A DNA stretch of 64,000 nt from Shewanella amazonensis SB2B. GTDB lineage: Bacteria > Pseudomonadota > Gammaproteobacteria > Enterobacterales > Shewanellaceae. Below, piece after piece: positions 9,481 to 18,169 of the stretch. A model generated the notes under the pieces. The model did not search any database. It was given only the letters and a program-made list of their open reading frames with translations, and was not told the origin of the DNA. A program made the position numbers and the translations under genes. Positions within the stretch are counted from its first letter, which is position 1; each line of letters starts with the position of its first letter. Location of the stretch: NCBI RefSeq assembly GCF_000015245.1, contig NC_008700.1, forward strand, positions 2,114,001 through 2,178,000, written 5' to 3'.

Positions 9481-9950
9481 AATTCCATCTACCTTGTAAT
9501 CGTTGTTGGTAAAGCCGCAGGGATAAGGTGTAACAGCTTGCTCGGGATCGCTGTAGCCTGGTTGATGCCAAGCCGGATGCCTGCGCCAAGCATGACCCGA
9601 ATGCCCTAGCATAGCCCGAAAGGGTTGCCGGGAAAAAGAGGCTTGAGCGCAAATCCCGTCGTGATTGAAAAGGCTGTTGTCCAAATGGCAACAAATCTTG
9701 CAATCCTGAGCTGCTTTTGGGGCAGTTTTTTGCCGATTTTGTGTTGATTGAACAAAAATCAGCATCAATCCGCTATTTTTTACTGAAAAACGGTTGAATC
9801 GCGGCTGTGGATCAGTAATTTAATTACCACGAAGACTCAAAAGGGATCGTTTTTTCCTCAAACGTAACGCGGGGCTTACAGCGTTGTAGCGCAGCCTTGC
9901 CAACTTCGGCCAATCTGGCCTTCACTCGCTTTTAATGAGAAGTACGAGAA
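9481..9950. other. Divergent aspC/aroA intergenic region
   Basis: 470 bp without a supported gene. It must hold both promoters. A minus-strand open frame continues through it from aspC but has no family match and no good ribosome site. I see no TyrR-type box (TGTAAA-N6-TTTACA) and no clear promoter hexamers. Confidence 0.5.
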
Positions 9951-11237
9951 ATGGACCAATTACGTCTTGAGCCCGTATCCCGGGTCAACGGGGTGGTTAA
10001 CATCCCCGGTTCCAAAAGCATCTCCAACCGCGCATTGCTGTTGGCAACCCTGGCAAGTGGCGAAACCACTCTGGTAAATCTGCTGGATTCTGATGATATC
10101 CGCCATATGCTAAACGCGCTCAAAAGCCTGGGCGTTAATTTCACCTTGTCTGATGACAAGACGGTGTGTACGCTCAATGGCCTCGGTGGTCCTATCCAAA
10201 CAGATAAGGCCTTTGAGCTGTTTTTAGGTAACGCCGGCACGGCGATGCGACCCCTGTGCGCCGCGCTGACTCTGGGGACCGGGGAATTTACCCTGACCGG
10301 TGAGCCGCGCATGGAAGAGCGCCCCATTGGCGATCTGGTGGATGCGCTGCGTCAGCTTGGCGCCGATATCCGTTACCTTAAAAATGATGGCTTCCCGCCA
10401 CTCACCATCAATGCCACCGGGCTTGCGGGCGGCGTGGTGGAAATAGATGGTAGCCTCTCCAGCCAGTTTCTGACTGCGCTGCTCATGGTGGCACCCCTTG
10501 CCAAGGGAGCTGTGACCATTGCCGTAAAAGGTGAGCTCGTTTCCAAACCTTACATCGATATCACCCTGGATTTGATGGCCAAATTTGGGGTGACAGTCGT
10601 CAATGACAACTATCAGCGCTTCGAGATTGCATCAGGGCAACACTATGTGTCGCCCGGCAAGGTGCTGGTTGAAGGGGACGCGTCATCTGCGTCTTACTTC
10701 CTTGCGGCCGGTGCTATTGGCGGCGGTGAAGTGAAAGTCACCGGCGTTGGCCGTTTGGCGGTGCAGGGCGATGTGAAATTTGCCGATGCCCTGGCGGCTA
10801 TGGGAGCAGATATTGAATGGGGCGAAGATTACATTATCGCCAGAGGCAGTAAGCTTCACGGTATCGACATGGACATGAACCACATTCCCGATGCGGCCAT
10901 GACCATTGCCACCGCGGCGCTGTTTGCCGAAGGCACCACCCGGATGAGCAACATCTACAATTGGCGCATCAAGGAAACCGACCGTCTTGCCGCCATGGCG
11001 ACTGAGCTTCGAAAAGTCGGCGCCAAAGTGGAAGAGGGGCACGATTACATCCAGATCACACCGCCGGTCAAACCAGTTCATGCCGAAATCGATACCTATA
11101 ACGATCACCGCATGGCGATGTGTTTTTCACTGCTGGCGTTTGCCGATTGCGGGGTGACCATTAACGATCCTGGCTGTACCTCAAAAACATTTCCGGATTA
11201 TTTCAATCGCTTCGCTAACTTAGCTAAGCCGGATTGA
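9951..11237 (+). CDS. aroA: 3-phosphoshikimate 1-carboxyvinyltransferase (EPSP synthase)
   Basis: 428-residue enzyme of the shikimate pathway, joining PEP and shikimate 3-phosphate. It has the class I (glyphosate-sensitive type) landmarks GSKSISNRALLLA near the N-terminus, LFLGNAGTAMRPL, GEPRMEERPI, DGSLSSQFLTALLM and RIKETDRL. In enterobacteria serC and aroA form one operon; here aspC is inserted between them on the other strand. A bidirectional terminator follows. Confidence 0.97.
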   Translation: MDQLRLEPVSRVNGVVNIPGSKSISNRALLLATLASGETTLVNLLDSDDIRHMLNALKSLGVNFTLSDDKTVCTLNGLGGPIQTDKAFELFLGNAGTAMRPLCAALTLGTGEFTLTGEPRMEERPIGDLVDALRQLGADIRYLKNDGFPPLTINATGLAGGVVEIDGSLSSQFLTALLMVAPLAKGAVTIAVKGELVSKPYIDITLDLMAKFGVTVVNDNYQRFEIASGQHYVSPGKVLVEGDASSASYFLAAGAIGGGEVKVTGVGRLAVQGDVKFADALAAMGADIEWGEDYIIARGSKLHGIDMDMNHIPDAAMTIATAALFAEGTTRMSNIYNWRIKETDRLAAMATELRKVGAKVEEGHDYIQITPPVKPVHAEIDTYNDHRMAMCFSLLAFADCGVTINDPGCTSKTFPDYFNRFANLAKPD

Positions 11238-11244
11238 GTGCTGT

Positions 11245-11278
11245 AAAAATGGGCTGTCGGAGGATAGCCCATTTTTTT
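11245..11278. terminator. Terminator after aroA
   Basis: AAAAATGGGCT, a 10-nt loop, AGCCCATTTTTTT. The U-run is strong in the plus direction, and the A-run allows weak action in the other. Confidence 0.88.
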
Positions 11279-11314
11279 GACAAAAATTCCCACGGATCTT
11301 TACGCGCCTTGATG

Positions 11315-11320
11315 TATAAT
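11315..11320 (+). promoter_or_regulatory. Candidate -10 hexamer for cmk-rpsA
   Basis: A perfect TATAAT lies 69 bp before the cmk start, between the aroA terminator and cmk. The -35 position (ACGGAT, 17 bp away) is poor, so this is a tentative call. Confidence 0.4.
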
Positions 11321-11388
11321 GCCGCCCGCTCATTTTCGGTGAACCCATAGCATTCATGGAAGATGATATGTCTATTGCGGAGGATTTT

Positions 11389-12084
11389 ATGTCTGAAAGG
11401 GCTCCAGTAGTCACTATCGACGGCCCCAGTGGTGCCGGTAAGGGTACCATTGCCCATTTGCTCGCCAAACACTATGGCTGGCAGTTACTCGATAGCGGTG
11501 CCATTTATCGCGTATTGGCGTTGGCCGCGCTGCACCATAACGTTGAACTTGAAAACGAAGAAGCCATTACCTTGCTGGCCGCGCATTTGGATGTGCAGTT
11601 TCTGGCCGGAGGTGACAAAGACGCCATCAAGGTGGTGCTCGAAGGTGAGGATGTAACTGGTGCCATTCGCACCCAGGAATGCTCAAATGCGGCATCGAAA
11701 GTCGCCGCATTCCCGCGCGTGAGGGAAGCGTTGCTGCGCAGACAGCGTGCATTTTGTCAGGCGCCAGGGCTGATTGCCGACGGTCGTGACATGGGCACTG
11801 TGGTTTTTCCAACCGCACCTGCCAAACTTTATCTTACTGCATCTGCCGAAGAGCGGGCGCAAAGGCGCTATAATCAGTTGCAGGACAAGGGCTTCGATGT
11901 TAAAATCGACCGCCTTTTGGCCGAGATCCAAGAACGTGATGACCGTGATATGAATCGTCCGGTTGCCCCTTTGGTTCCTGCCGATGATGCCTTGGTGATA
12001 GACACTACAGGCATTGGCATTGACGATGTGTTTGCCCAATGTGTTGCTCACATCAATGACAAATTATCCGCTTCTGGCTTTTAA
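11389..12084 (+). CDS. cmk: Cytidylate kinase
   Basis: 231-residue kinase that phosphorylates CMP/dCMP with ATP. P-loop GPSGAGKGT is at about 11-19, then LLDSGAIYRVLALAALHH and DGRDMGTVVFP. Two in-frame upstream ATGs (11356, 11368) exist. I chose 11389 because GGAGG (11379-11383) sits 5 nt before it and MSERAPVVTIDGPSG matches the length of known Cmk N-termini. It lies directly before rpsA, the cmk-rpsA arrangement of E. coli. Confidence 0.96.
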   Translation: MSERAPVVTIDGPSGAGKGTIAHLLAKHYGWQLLDSGAIYRVLALAALHHNVELENEEAITLLAAHLDVQFLAGGDKDAIKVVLEGEDVTGAIRTQECSNAASKVAAFPRVREALLRRQRAFCQAPGLIADGRDMGTVVFPTAPAKLYLTASAEERAQRRYNQLQDKGFDVKIDRLLAEIQERDDRDMNRPVAPLVPADDALVIDTTGIGIDDVFAQCVAHINDKLSASGF

Positions 12085-12091
12085 GCCGGGG

Positions 12092-12157
12092 GCGAATAGG
12101 AATTCGCTTCATGGAAGAGGCGGATATAACGACTGACTCCAACGTCCAGGATGGTCG
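12092..12157 (+). promoter_or_regulatory. rpsA leader with two GGA-loop hairpins (candidate S1 autoregulation site)
   Basis: Hairpin 1: GCGAAT (12092-12097), loop AGGA, ATTCGC (12102-12107). Hairpin 2: arms 12143-12148 and 12152-12157, six pairs with one T-T mismatch, around the loop GGA (12149-12151). No strong Shine-Dalgarno precedes the rpsA ATG at 12185. In E. coli the rpsA leader folds into hairpins exposing GGA and is translated well without a normal SD, with S1 repressing itself. The same design is inferred here. Confidence 0.6.
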
Positions 12158-12184
12158 CTGGTTTATTACTTAAAGTAACTTAAC

Positions 12185-13852
12185 ATGACTGAATCTTTTG
12201 CTGATCTGTTTGAACAATCCCTTCAACAACTGGAATTCCGTCCAGGTTCTATCGTTCGTGGTACTGTAGTTGCGATCGAAAACGGCCTGGTACTGGTTGA
12301 CGCCGGTCTGAAGTCTGAGAGCCCAATCCCTGCCGAGCAGTTCAAGAATGCCCAAGGTGTTCTGGAAATCGCCGTTGGCGACCAGGTAGACGTAGCTCTG
12401 GACTCTGTAGAAGACGGTTTCGGTGAGACTCAACTGTCTCGCGAAAAGGCCAAGCGCCATGAAGCCTGGATCGTTCTGGAAAAAGCTTACGAAGATGCTG
12501 AGACCGTTATCGGTATCATCAATGGCAAGGTTAAAGGCGGTTTCACCGTTGAACTGAACGGTATCCGTGCGTTCCTGCCAGGCTCTCTGGTTGACGTTCG
12601 CCCTGTGCGCGACACTGCTCACCTGGAAAACAAAGAGCTGGAATTCAAAGTTATCAAGCTGGACCAGAAGCGCAACAACGTTGTTGTTTCACGTCGTGCA
12701 GTTATCGAGTCTGAGAGCAGCGCCGAGCGCGACGCTCTGCTGGAGAACCTGCAAGAAGGTCAAGCCGTTAAAGGTATCGTTAAGAACCTCACTGACTACG
12801 GTGCATTCGTTGACCTGGGCGGCGTAGACGGCCTGCTGCACATCACTGACATGGCTTGGAAGCGCGTTAAGCACCCATCTGAGATCGTGAACGTTGGTGA
12901 TGAAATCAATGTGAAAGTTCTGAAGTACGATCGTGAGCGTACTCGCGTTTCTCTGGGTCTGAAGCAACTGGGTGAAGACCCATGGCTGGAAATCAGCAAG
13001 CGCTACCCAGAAAACACTCGTCTGACCGGTCGCGTAACCAACCTGACTGACTACGGCTGCTTCGTTGAAATCGAAGAAGGCGTTGAAGGTCTGGTACACG
13101 TTTCTGAAATGGATTGGACCAACAAGAACATCCACCCATCCAAGGTTGTTAACCTGGGTGACGAAGTTGAAGTTCTGGTTCTGGACATCGATGAAGAGCG
13201 TCGTCGTATTTCTCTGGGTCTCAAGCAGTGCAAGACCAACCCATGGGAAGACTTCGCCAACCGTTACAACAAGGGCGACAAGGTTTCCGGTAAGATCAAG
13301 TCTATCACTGACTTCGGTATCTTCATCGGTCTGGACGGCGGTATCGACGGTCTGGTTCACCTGTCTGACATTTCTTGGAATGCCACCGGTGAAGAAGCCG
13401 TTAGCGAGTACAAGAAAGGCGACGAAATCGAAGCCGTTGTACTGTCTGTTGACCCAGAGCGTGAGCGTATCAGCCTGGGTGTGAAGCAGACTGAAGACGA
13501 TCCATTCAACGGCTACGTTGGCGACAAGAAGAAAGGTGCCATCGTTAACGGTACCGTGACTGCTGTTGACGCCAAAGGCGTAACCGTTGAGCTGGCTGAA
13601 GGCGTTGAAGGCTACATCCGTGTTGCTGACATCAGCCGTGAGCGCGTAGAAGACGCTTCTACCGTGTTCTCAGTAGGTGATGCCGTTGAAGCCAAGTTCA
13701 TGGGCGTAGATCGCAAGAACCGCAACGTGAGCCTGTCTATCCGTGCGAAAGACGAAGCTGACGAAAAAGAAGTTATGGCAAACTTGAACAAGCAAGAAGA
13801 CGCTGTTATTAGTAATGCTATGGCCGAAGCGTTCAAGGCCGCTCGTAAGTAA
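12185..13852 (+). CDS. rpsA: 30S ribosomal protein S1
   Basis: 555 residues with six S1 (OB-fold) repeats, starting at about 20, 105, 190, 275, 360 and 450. The first two repeats bind the ribosome and the last four bind mRNA. The repeats show the usual DYGxFV.../GLVHxSDxxW pattern (TDYGAFVDLGGVDGLLHITD, TDYGCFVEIEEGVEGLVHVSE, TDFGIFIGLDGGIDGLVHLSD). Codon use is strongly biased, as expected for a highly expressed gene. It sits between cmk and ihfB as in other gammaproteobacteria. Confidence 0.98.
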   Translation: MTESFADLFEQSLQQLEFRPGSIVRGTVVAIENGLVLVDAGLKSESPIPAEQFKNAQGVLEIAVGDQVDVALDSVEDGFGETQLSREKAKRHEAWIVLEKAYEDAETVIGIINGKVKGGFTVELNGIRAFLPGSLVDVRPVRDTAHLENKELEFKVIKLDQKRNNVVVSRRAVIESESSAERDALLENLQEGQAVKGIVKNLTDYGAFVDLGGVDGLLHITDMAWKRVKHPSEIVNVGDEINVKVLKYDRERTRVSLGLKQLGEDPWLEISKRYPENTRLTGRVTNLTDYGCFVEIEEGVEGLVHVSEMDWTNKNIHPSKVVNLGDEVEVLVLDIDEERRRISLGLKQCKTNPWEDFANRYNKGDKVSGKIKSITDFGIFIGLDGGIDGLVHLSDISWNATGEEAVSEYKKGDEIEAVVLSVDPERERISLGVKQTEDDPFNGYVGDKKKGAIVNGTVTAVDAKGVTVELAEGVEGYIRVADISRERVEDASTVFSVGDAVEAKFMGVDRKNRNVSLSIRAKDEADEKEVMANLNKQEDAVISNAMAEAFKAARK

Positions 13853-13861
13853 TTGCCAAAT

Positions 13862-13891
13862 ATGAGGGAGTTGGGTTTCCCGCTCCCTCAT
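13862..13891 (+). terminator. rpsA-ihfB intergenic hairpin without U-run
   Basis: ATGAGGGAG and CTCCCTCAT pair over 9 bp. The 12-nt loop can itself form GGG-TTT-CCC, giving a long stacked hairpin. It is followed by CGCGGC rather than T, so it may be a partial terminator or an RNA-processing or stability element that lowers ihfB output relative to rpsA. Confidence 0.5.
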
Positions 13892-13928
13892 CGCGGCTGT
13901 GTTTGGCTTGATAATAGGGGTAGCTAGG

Positions 13929-14216
13929 ATGACTAAATCCGAACTGATCGAAAAACTCGCCACAAGGCAGTCGCAACTGTCGGCGAAAGAAGTAGAGAGT
14001 GCAGTCAAGGAAATGCTGGAACAGATGGCCACTACGCTGGAAAGCGGTGAGCGTATCGAGATCCGCGGCTTTGGCAGTTTCTCACTTCATTATCGTGCGC
14101 CTCGTACTGGCCGCAATCCCAAGACTGGTACGTCAGTCGAGCTGGAAGGCAAGTACGTTCCGCACTTTAAGCCCGGCAAAGAGCTGCGCGAGCGTGTTGA
14201 CGCTGTTAACGTCTAA
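13929..14216 (+). CDS. ihfB: Integration host factor subunit beta
   Basis: 95-residue DNA-bending protein that pairs with IhfA. MTKSELIEKLA is the family start, and PRTGRNPKTG forms the minor-groove beta-arm with its intercalating proline. An in-frame upstream ATG at 13899 would add ten non-family residues and is rejected. It follows rpsA across a U-less hairpin, so read-through from rpsA is likely. A good terminator follows. Confidence 0.97.
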   Translation: MTKSELIEKLATRQSQLSAKEVESAVKEMLEQMATTLESGERIEIRGFGSFSLHYRAPRTGRNPKTGTSVELEGKYVPHFKPGKELRERVDAVNV

Positions 14217-14228
14217 GACACGTTGATT

Positions 14229-14257
14229 AAAAAAGCCTCCTTATTGGAGGCTTTTTT
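14229..14257 (+). terminator. Terminator after ihfB
   Basis: AAAAAGCCTCC-TTATT-GGAGGCTTTTTT, a classic intrinsic terminator just past the ihfB stop. Confidence 0.92.
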
Positions 14258-14337
14258 GTTTATCCGTACCACAGACACTGGTCAGCCAAGTGAAATTCTT
14301 GGATAATCAGCCCATTGACATGCGTAAGGAGGCAGCC

Positions 14338-14640
14338 GTGAAAGGATTTTTTGTGGCCTTGGTCATTGCTCTGTTGTTCGTATTGGCATTACTGCTTGGC
14401 TCACGCAATGAGCAGCTTGTCACCATCAACTATTTTGTCGCCCAGGGTGAGTTTCGATTGCCCGTGGTTCTCGCCAGCGTATTTTTCGCAGGATTCCTGC
14501 TGTGCTGGTGTTTTGCTGTGTACCACATTGGCAAACTCAAGTATGCGCTGTCCCGGGCCAACCGGAAATTACAGAAACTCGAGCCACAGACCGCGACCAA
14601 TCCGGCTTCTCTGGTTTCTTCGGGTGAAGTGAAGTCCTGA
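14338..14640 (+). CDS. lapA: Lipopolysaccharide assembly protein A
   Basis: 100-residue inner-membrane protein (YciS/DUF1049). It acts with LapB to control LpxC turnover and LPS synthesis. Two membrane helices are visible (about 3-21 and 41-62), followed by a basic, helical cytoplasmic tail (LSRANRKLQKLE). The start is GTG 14338, five bases after AAGGAGG (14326-14332). An ATG at 14290 is in frame but lacks a binding site and would add a polar leader unknown in the family. The stop is one base before lapB. Confidence 0.92.
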   Translation: MKGFFVALVIALLFVLALLLGSRNEQLVTINYFVAQGEFRLPVVLASVFFAGFLLCWCFAVYHIGKLKYALSRANRKLQKLEPQTATNPASLVSSGEVKS

Positions 14641-14641
14641 T

Positions 14642-15802
14642 ATGCTGGAAATTCTGTTTCTGCTGCTGCCCATTGCCGCCGGATACGGTTGGTATATGGG
14701 ACGTCGCAGTTTACGTCAGAACCAGTATCACCAACGTAAAAAGCTCAGCCGCGACTATTTCACCGGCCTGAATTACCTGCTCTCCAACGAATCGGACAAA
14801 GCAGTAGACTTATTTATCAGTCTGCTGGATGTTGATGATGAAACCATAGACACCCACATGTCACTGGGCGCGTTGTTTCGTAAGCGCGGTGAGGTCGACC
14901 GCTCTATCCGTATTCATCAAAATCTGATAGCCAGGCCCAGTTTAACCACGGAGCAGCGCGATGCGGCCATGATGGAGCTCGGCAAAGACTACATGGCGGC
15001 AGGGTTCTACGACAGGGCAGAAGAAATTTTCCTGGCATTGATTAAAGAAGAAGATCACAGTGAAGACGCTGAAAATCAGCTTATTGCCATCTATCAGATC
15101 ATCAAGGAATGGCAAAAGGCCATTGATATCACCAAGGGCCTCTCCAAAAAGCGCCAGCAATCCTTAAAACCCATTGTCGCCCATTTCTACTGTCAGTTAG
15201 CGGACGAAGCCAAAACCGCAGATGAAAAGCAAAAGCTTCTGAGCCAGGCGCTCAAGCAAGACCCAAACTGCGGCCGGGCGCTATTGACTCTGGCTAAACT
15301 TCATCTTGATGAAGCGCGTCTGAACGACGCTGCCGCCATGCTGACCACACTCGCAGAGGTCGATGTTTTGCTCTTTGCCGACGGAATCAAAATTGCCCGC
15401 CAGTTATACGCCGACCTCAATGATAAGGAAGGGTACCGCGAACTGCTGGCGCAAGCGCTCGCCAATGGCGGCGGCGCTTCAGTCGTGGTCGCGCTCGCCG
15501 AAGAAATGGTCGCCAGAGGTCAGATAAAGATGGCTGAAAAAATGCTGCTGGATAACCTCTATCGTCAGCCCAGTATGAAAGGCTTTTCCGAGCTGATGAA
15601 GCTGCATTTGGCCCAGGCCGAAGAAGGGCAGGCGAAAGAGAGTCTTTCTTTACTTGAACAATTGGTAGAACAACAAATAAAATTCCGTCCCGCCTATCGT
15701 TGTAAGTCCTGTGGCTTTCCGTCACACGCACTCTACTGGCATTGCCCTTCCTGTAAGTCCTGGGGCAGTATTGCCCGGGTGAAAGGATTGGACGGCGAAT
15801 AA
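14642..15802 (+). CDS. lapB: Lipopolysaccharide assembly protein B
   Basis: 386-residue membrane-anchored TPR protein (YciM) that promotes FtsH degradation of LpxC, balancing LPS and phospholipid. It has one N-terminal membrane helix (1-20), several tetratricopeptide repeats, and a C-terminal rubredoxin-like knuckle with CKSC and CPSC pairs (about 358-377). The ATG is one base after the lapA stop, so the two are almost surely coupled. In E. coli pyrF also follows. Confidence 0.95.
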   Translation: MLEILFLLLPIAAGYGWYMGRRSLRQNQYHQRKKLSRDYFTGLNYLLSNESDKAVDLFISLLDVDDETIDTHMSLGALFRKRGEVDRSIRIHQNLIARPSLTTEQRDAAMMELGKDYMAAGFYDRAEEIFLALIKEEDHSEDAENQLIAIYQIIKEWQKAIDITKGLSKKRQQSLKPIVAHFYCQLADEAKTADEKQKLLSQALKQDPNCGRALLTLAKLHLDEARLNDAAAMLTTLAEVDVLLFADGIKIARQLYADLNDKEGYRELLAQALANGGGASVVVALAEEMVARGQIKMAEKMLLDNLYRQPSMKGFSELMKLHLAQAEEGQAKESLSLLEQLVEQQIKFRPAYRCKSCGFPSHALYWHCPSCKSWGSIARVKGLDGE

Positions 15803-15829
15803 CCCTAGTCCCACTGCATCGGAGATCCC

Positions 15830-16531
15830 ATGAGAGACAAGCCCATTCTGGTTGCCCTTGATTTTGACAACAAGTATTCAGCGTTGCAGTTGGTTGATAA
15901 GCTCGATCCCGCCATGTGCCGCCTCAAGGTGGGCAAGGAGATGTTCACTCTGTTTGGGCCAGAGCTGGTAAAAGACATCCAAAATCGTGGTTTCGACTTA
16001 TTCCTTGACCTTAAATTTCACGATATTCCCAACACCGTGGCCAAGGCGGTTGCCGCAGCGGCTGAGCTTGGGGTCTGGATGGTCAACGTCCACGCATCAG
16101 GTGGTTTTGCCATGATGGAAGCGGCGCGCAAAGCCTTGCTGCCATACGGCGACAATGCGCCGCTGTTGATTGCCGTGACTGTGCTTACCTCCATGAGCGA
16201 TGAAGATCTTAAGCTTTTGGGAATCGACGTTGGTGCTGCTGAGCACGTGAAGCGTCTTGCCAAATTAACCCGTGACGCGGGCCTCGATGGTGTGGTGTGC
16301 TCGGCACAGGAAGCCACTATGCTTAAAGAACTGTGTGGGCGCGATTTTAAACTCATTACCCCGGGTATACGCCCTGAGGGGAGTGAGGCCGGCGATCAGC
16401 ATCGCATCATGACGCCCGCTCAGGCTCTGCAAGCAGGCTCGGATTATCTGGTGATTGGTCGTCCGATCACCAAGTCCGCAGATCCACTCAAGACTCTGAC
16501 GGAAATTCACCAGTCAATCCGCGGAATATAA
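15830..16531 (+). CDS. pyrF: Orotidine 5'-phosphate decarboxylase
   Basis: 233-residue TIM-barrel enzyme making UMP from OMP, the last step of pyrimidine synthesis. The catalytic motif DLKFHDIPNT is at 60-69 (D60, K62, D65), and the phosphate-binding end reads TPGIRPEG and VIGRPIT. A GGAGA site precedes ATG 15830. It lies 27 bp after lapB, the conserved lapAB-pyrF order, and is probably cotranscribed. Confidence 0.97.
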   Translation: MRDKPILVALDFDNKYSALQLVDKLDPAMCRLKVGKEMFTLFGPELVKDIQNRGFDLFLDLKFHDIPNTVAKAVAAAAELGVWMVNVHASGGFAMMEAARKALLPYGDNAPLLIAVTVLTSMSDEDLKLLGIDVGAAEHVKRLAKLTRDAGLDGVVCSAQEATMLKELCGRDFKLITPGIRPEGSEAGDQHRIMTPAQALQAGSDYLVIGRPITKSADPLKTLTEIHQSIRGI

Positions 16532-16595
16532 ACCACAGGGCCACAATAACCCGCACTCACGGCTGAAACGCAATTAGCGCTGACAAGGAGTTAAG

Positions 16596-17414
16596 ATGTT
16601 CGACTTTAACGGGAAAAACATTTTGGTGGTCGGCGGTACCAGTGGCATCAACCTGGGCATCGCGCGAGCCTTTGCGAAGGCGGGCGGCCGGGTAGCGGTA
16701 GCGAGTCGCAGTCAGGACAAAGTCGATGCGGCGCTTACTCTCTTGAGTGGAGACAATCCTAAGGTAACGCCGCTGGGCGCCAGTTTCGACGTGCGTGATA
16801 ATGACGCTGTGCTCTTCGGTATCGCCGCATTGCATCATCAGCTAGGCACCATAGATGTACTTATCAGCGGCGCTGCCGGTAATTTCCCGGCTCCTGCTGC
16901 CGGAATGAGTGCCAATGGTTTCAAGTCGGTTGTGGACATTGACCTCCTTGGCAGTTTTCAGGTGCTGAAAGCCTGTTACCCTTTGTTGTCACGCCCAGGT
17001 GTCATTCTGCAGATTTCAGCTCCTCAGGCCTTTGTCCCCATGCCAATGCAGGCCCATGTGTGCGCTGCCAAGGCTGGTGTTGATATGCTCACCCGAACAC
17101 TTGCGATGGAATGGTCCCACGAAGGGATTCGGATTAACTCGATAGTTCCTGGTCCAATTGAAGGCACAGAAGGGTTTGACAGACTTGCTCCCGGCGATGC
17201 CCTCAAGGCACGGGTTGCGCAAAGTGTGCCCCTTGGACGAAACGGCAGTATCACAGATATCGCAAACTGCGCACTGTTTCTGGCTTCTGAGTTCGCCAGT
17301 TACATCAATGGCGTGGTTTTACCCGTGGATGGCGGCTGGTCACTTGGTGGAGCCAGCATGGCCATGACAGAGCTTGGGCAACTCATATCAAAGTCGGGCA
17401 AGGGCTCAGCTTAA
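16596..17414 (+). CDS. SDR-family oxidoreductase, 2,4-dienoyl-CoA reductase (DECR2)-like
   Basis: 272-residue Rossmann-fold short-chain dehydrogenase with an NAD(P)-binding GGTSGINLGIA loop (about 13-23). The usual YxxxK tyrosine is absent: the segment reads AHVCAAKAG, so valine takes its place while the lysine stays. The following stretch (VDMLTRTLAMEW, NSIVPGPIEGTEGFDRL) closely resembles peroxisomal-type 2,4-dienoyl-CoA reductases, which also lack that tyrosine. Reduction of unsaturated acyl-CoA is therefore the best guess and fits the acyl-CoA dehydrogenase gene 0.75 kb downstream. The substrate is unproven. Confidence 0.78.
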   Translation: MFDFNGKNILVVGGTSGINLGIARAFAKAGGRVAVASRSQDKVDAALTLLSGDNPKVTPLGASFDVRDNDAVLFGIAALHHQLGTIDVLISGAAGNFPAPAAGMSANGFKSVVDIDLLGSFQVLKACYPLLSRPGVILQISAPQAFVPMPMQAHVCAAKAGVDMLTRTLAMEWSHEGIRINSIVPGPIEGTEGFDRLAPGDALKARVAQSVPLGRNGSITDIANCALFLASEFASYINGVVLPVDGGWSLGGASMAMTELGQLISKSGKGSA

Positions 17415-17490
17415 GCCGGGCTACTCAAATAGGCCCGCATCAGGTTTAAAAAAGTACAACGGAATAGATTCCAATTAAAGAGAGACCATC

Positions 17491-18036
17491 ATGGCTAACG
17501 CATTACAGGAGCAACTGCTTAAAGCGGGGCTGACCAGCAAGCAAAAGATAAAAGATGTTAAAACCAAAAAACGCCGTGACCGAAAAAGCAATGTAGACGA
17601 TGGTTCAGCGGCGCTTAAACAGAGCATTGCTGAGCAAAAGGCGTCTCAGGCTGCCCAGGATAAGGCTCTTAACGAAAAGCGTTTTCAGGAAGCCGAAGCC
17701 AAGGGACAGGTGCGCAGCCTGATCACTGAGCTCAAGCGCCTTGCCATTAGTTTGCCAGAACATGCGGACGTGAAATTCAACTACACCATAGGCAGTAAAA
17801 TCTACAGCGTGTACATCAACGAGAAGATCCAAAATCAGTTGCTCGGTGGGCACCTCGGCATTGTTCGCCACGAAGACAGCAGCTATCTGGTGCCCCATAA
17901 ACTGGCGGAACGGGTCAATTTGCTGGTACCCGAATGGTGCGGCTATCTGTGGCAGGAAAGTGATAACCAGCCCCAAGTGGCAGAAGAGGACGATCCTTAC
18001 GCCGACTATGTGATCCCCGACGATCTCATGTGGTAA
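17491..18036 (+). CDS. yaiL: DUF2058 (YaiL) family protein
   Basis: 181-residue protein of unknown function. It begins MANALQEQLLKAGL, has a long charged, Lys/Arg/Glu-rich helical N-terminal half (about 15-75), then a compact domain and the family-typical acidic C-terminus DDPYADYVIPDDLMW. No membrane segment or catalytic motif is visible. The charged N-terminus suggests nucleic-acid or ribosome association, which is inference only. AGAGA precedes the ATG, and an intrinsic terminator follows. Confidence 0.88.
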   Translation: MANALQEQLLKAGLTSKQKIKDVKTKKRRDRKSNVDDGSAALKQSIAEQKASQAAQDKALNEKRFQEAEAKGQVRSLITELKRLAISLPEHADVKFNYTIGSKIYSVYINEKIQNQLLGGHLGIVRHEDSSYLVPHKLAERVNLLVPEWCGYLWQESDNQPQVAEEDDPYADYVIPDDLMW

Positions 18037-18052
18037 TCGATGTAACAAAACG

Positions 18053-18081
18053 AGCCCCGGTTAACAGACCGGGGCTTTTTT
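18053..18081 (+). terminator. Terminator after yaiL
   Basis: AGCCCCGG, an 8-nt loop, CCGGGGCT, then a T run. Confidence 0.92.
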
Positions 18082-18169
18082 ATGGCTATGCTTGTGGAAT
18101 GGATTGAGTTTCCCGCCTTTATTCGATAGATTGAAACAACTGTTTAAATTCACCGTTTGAGAAAAGCCA

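Noticed and set aside
9481..9768. N-terminal extension of aspC by 96 codons
   Set aside because: Composition is unlike the protein and the family start at 9480 gives the exact E. coli length.
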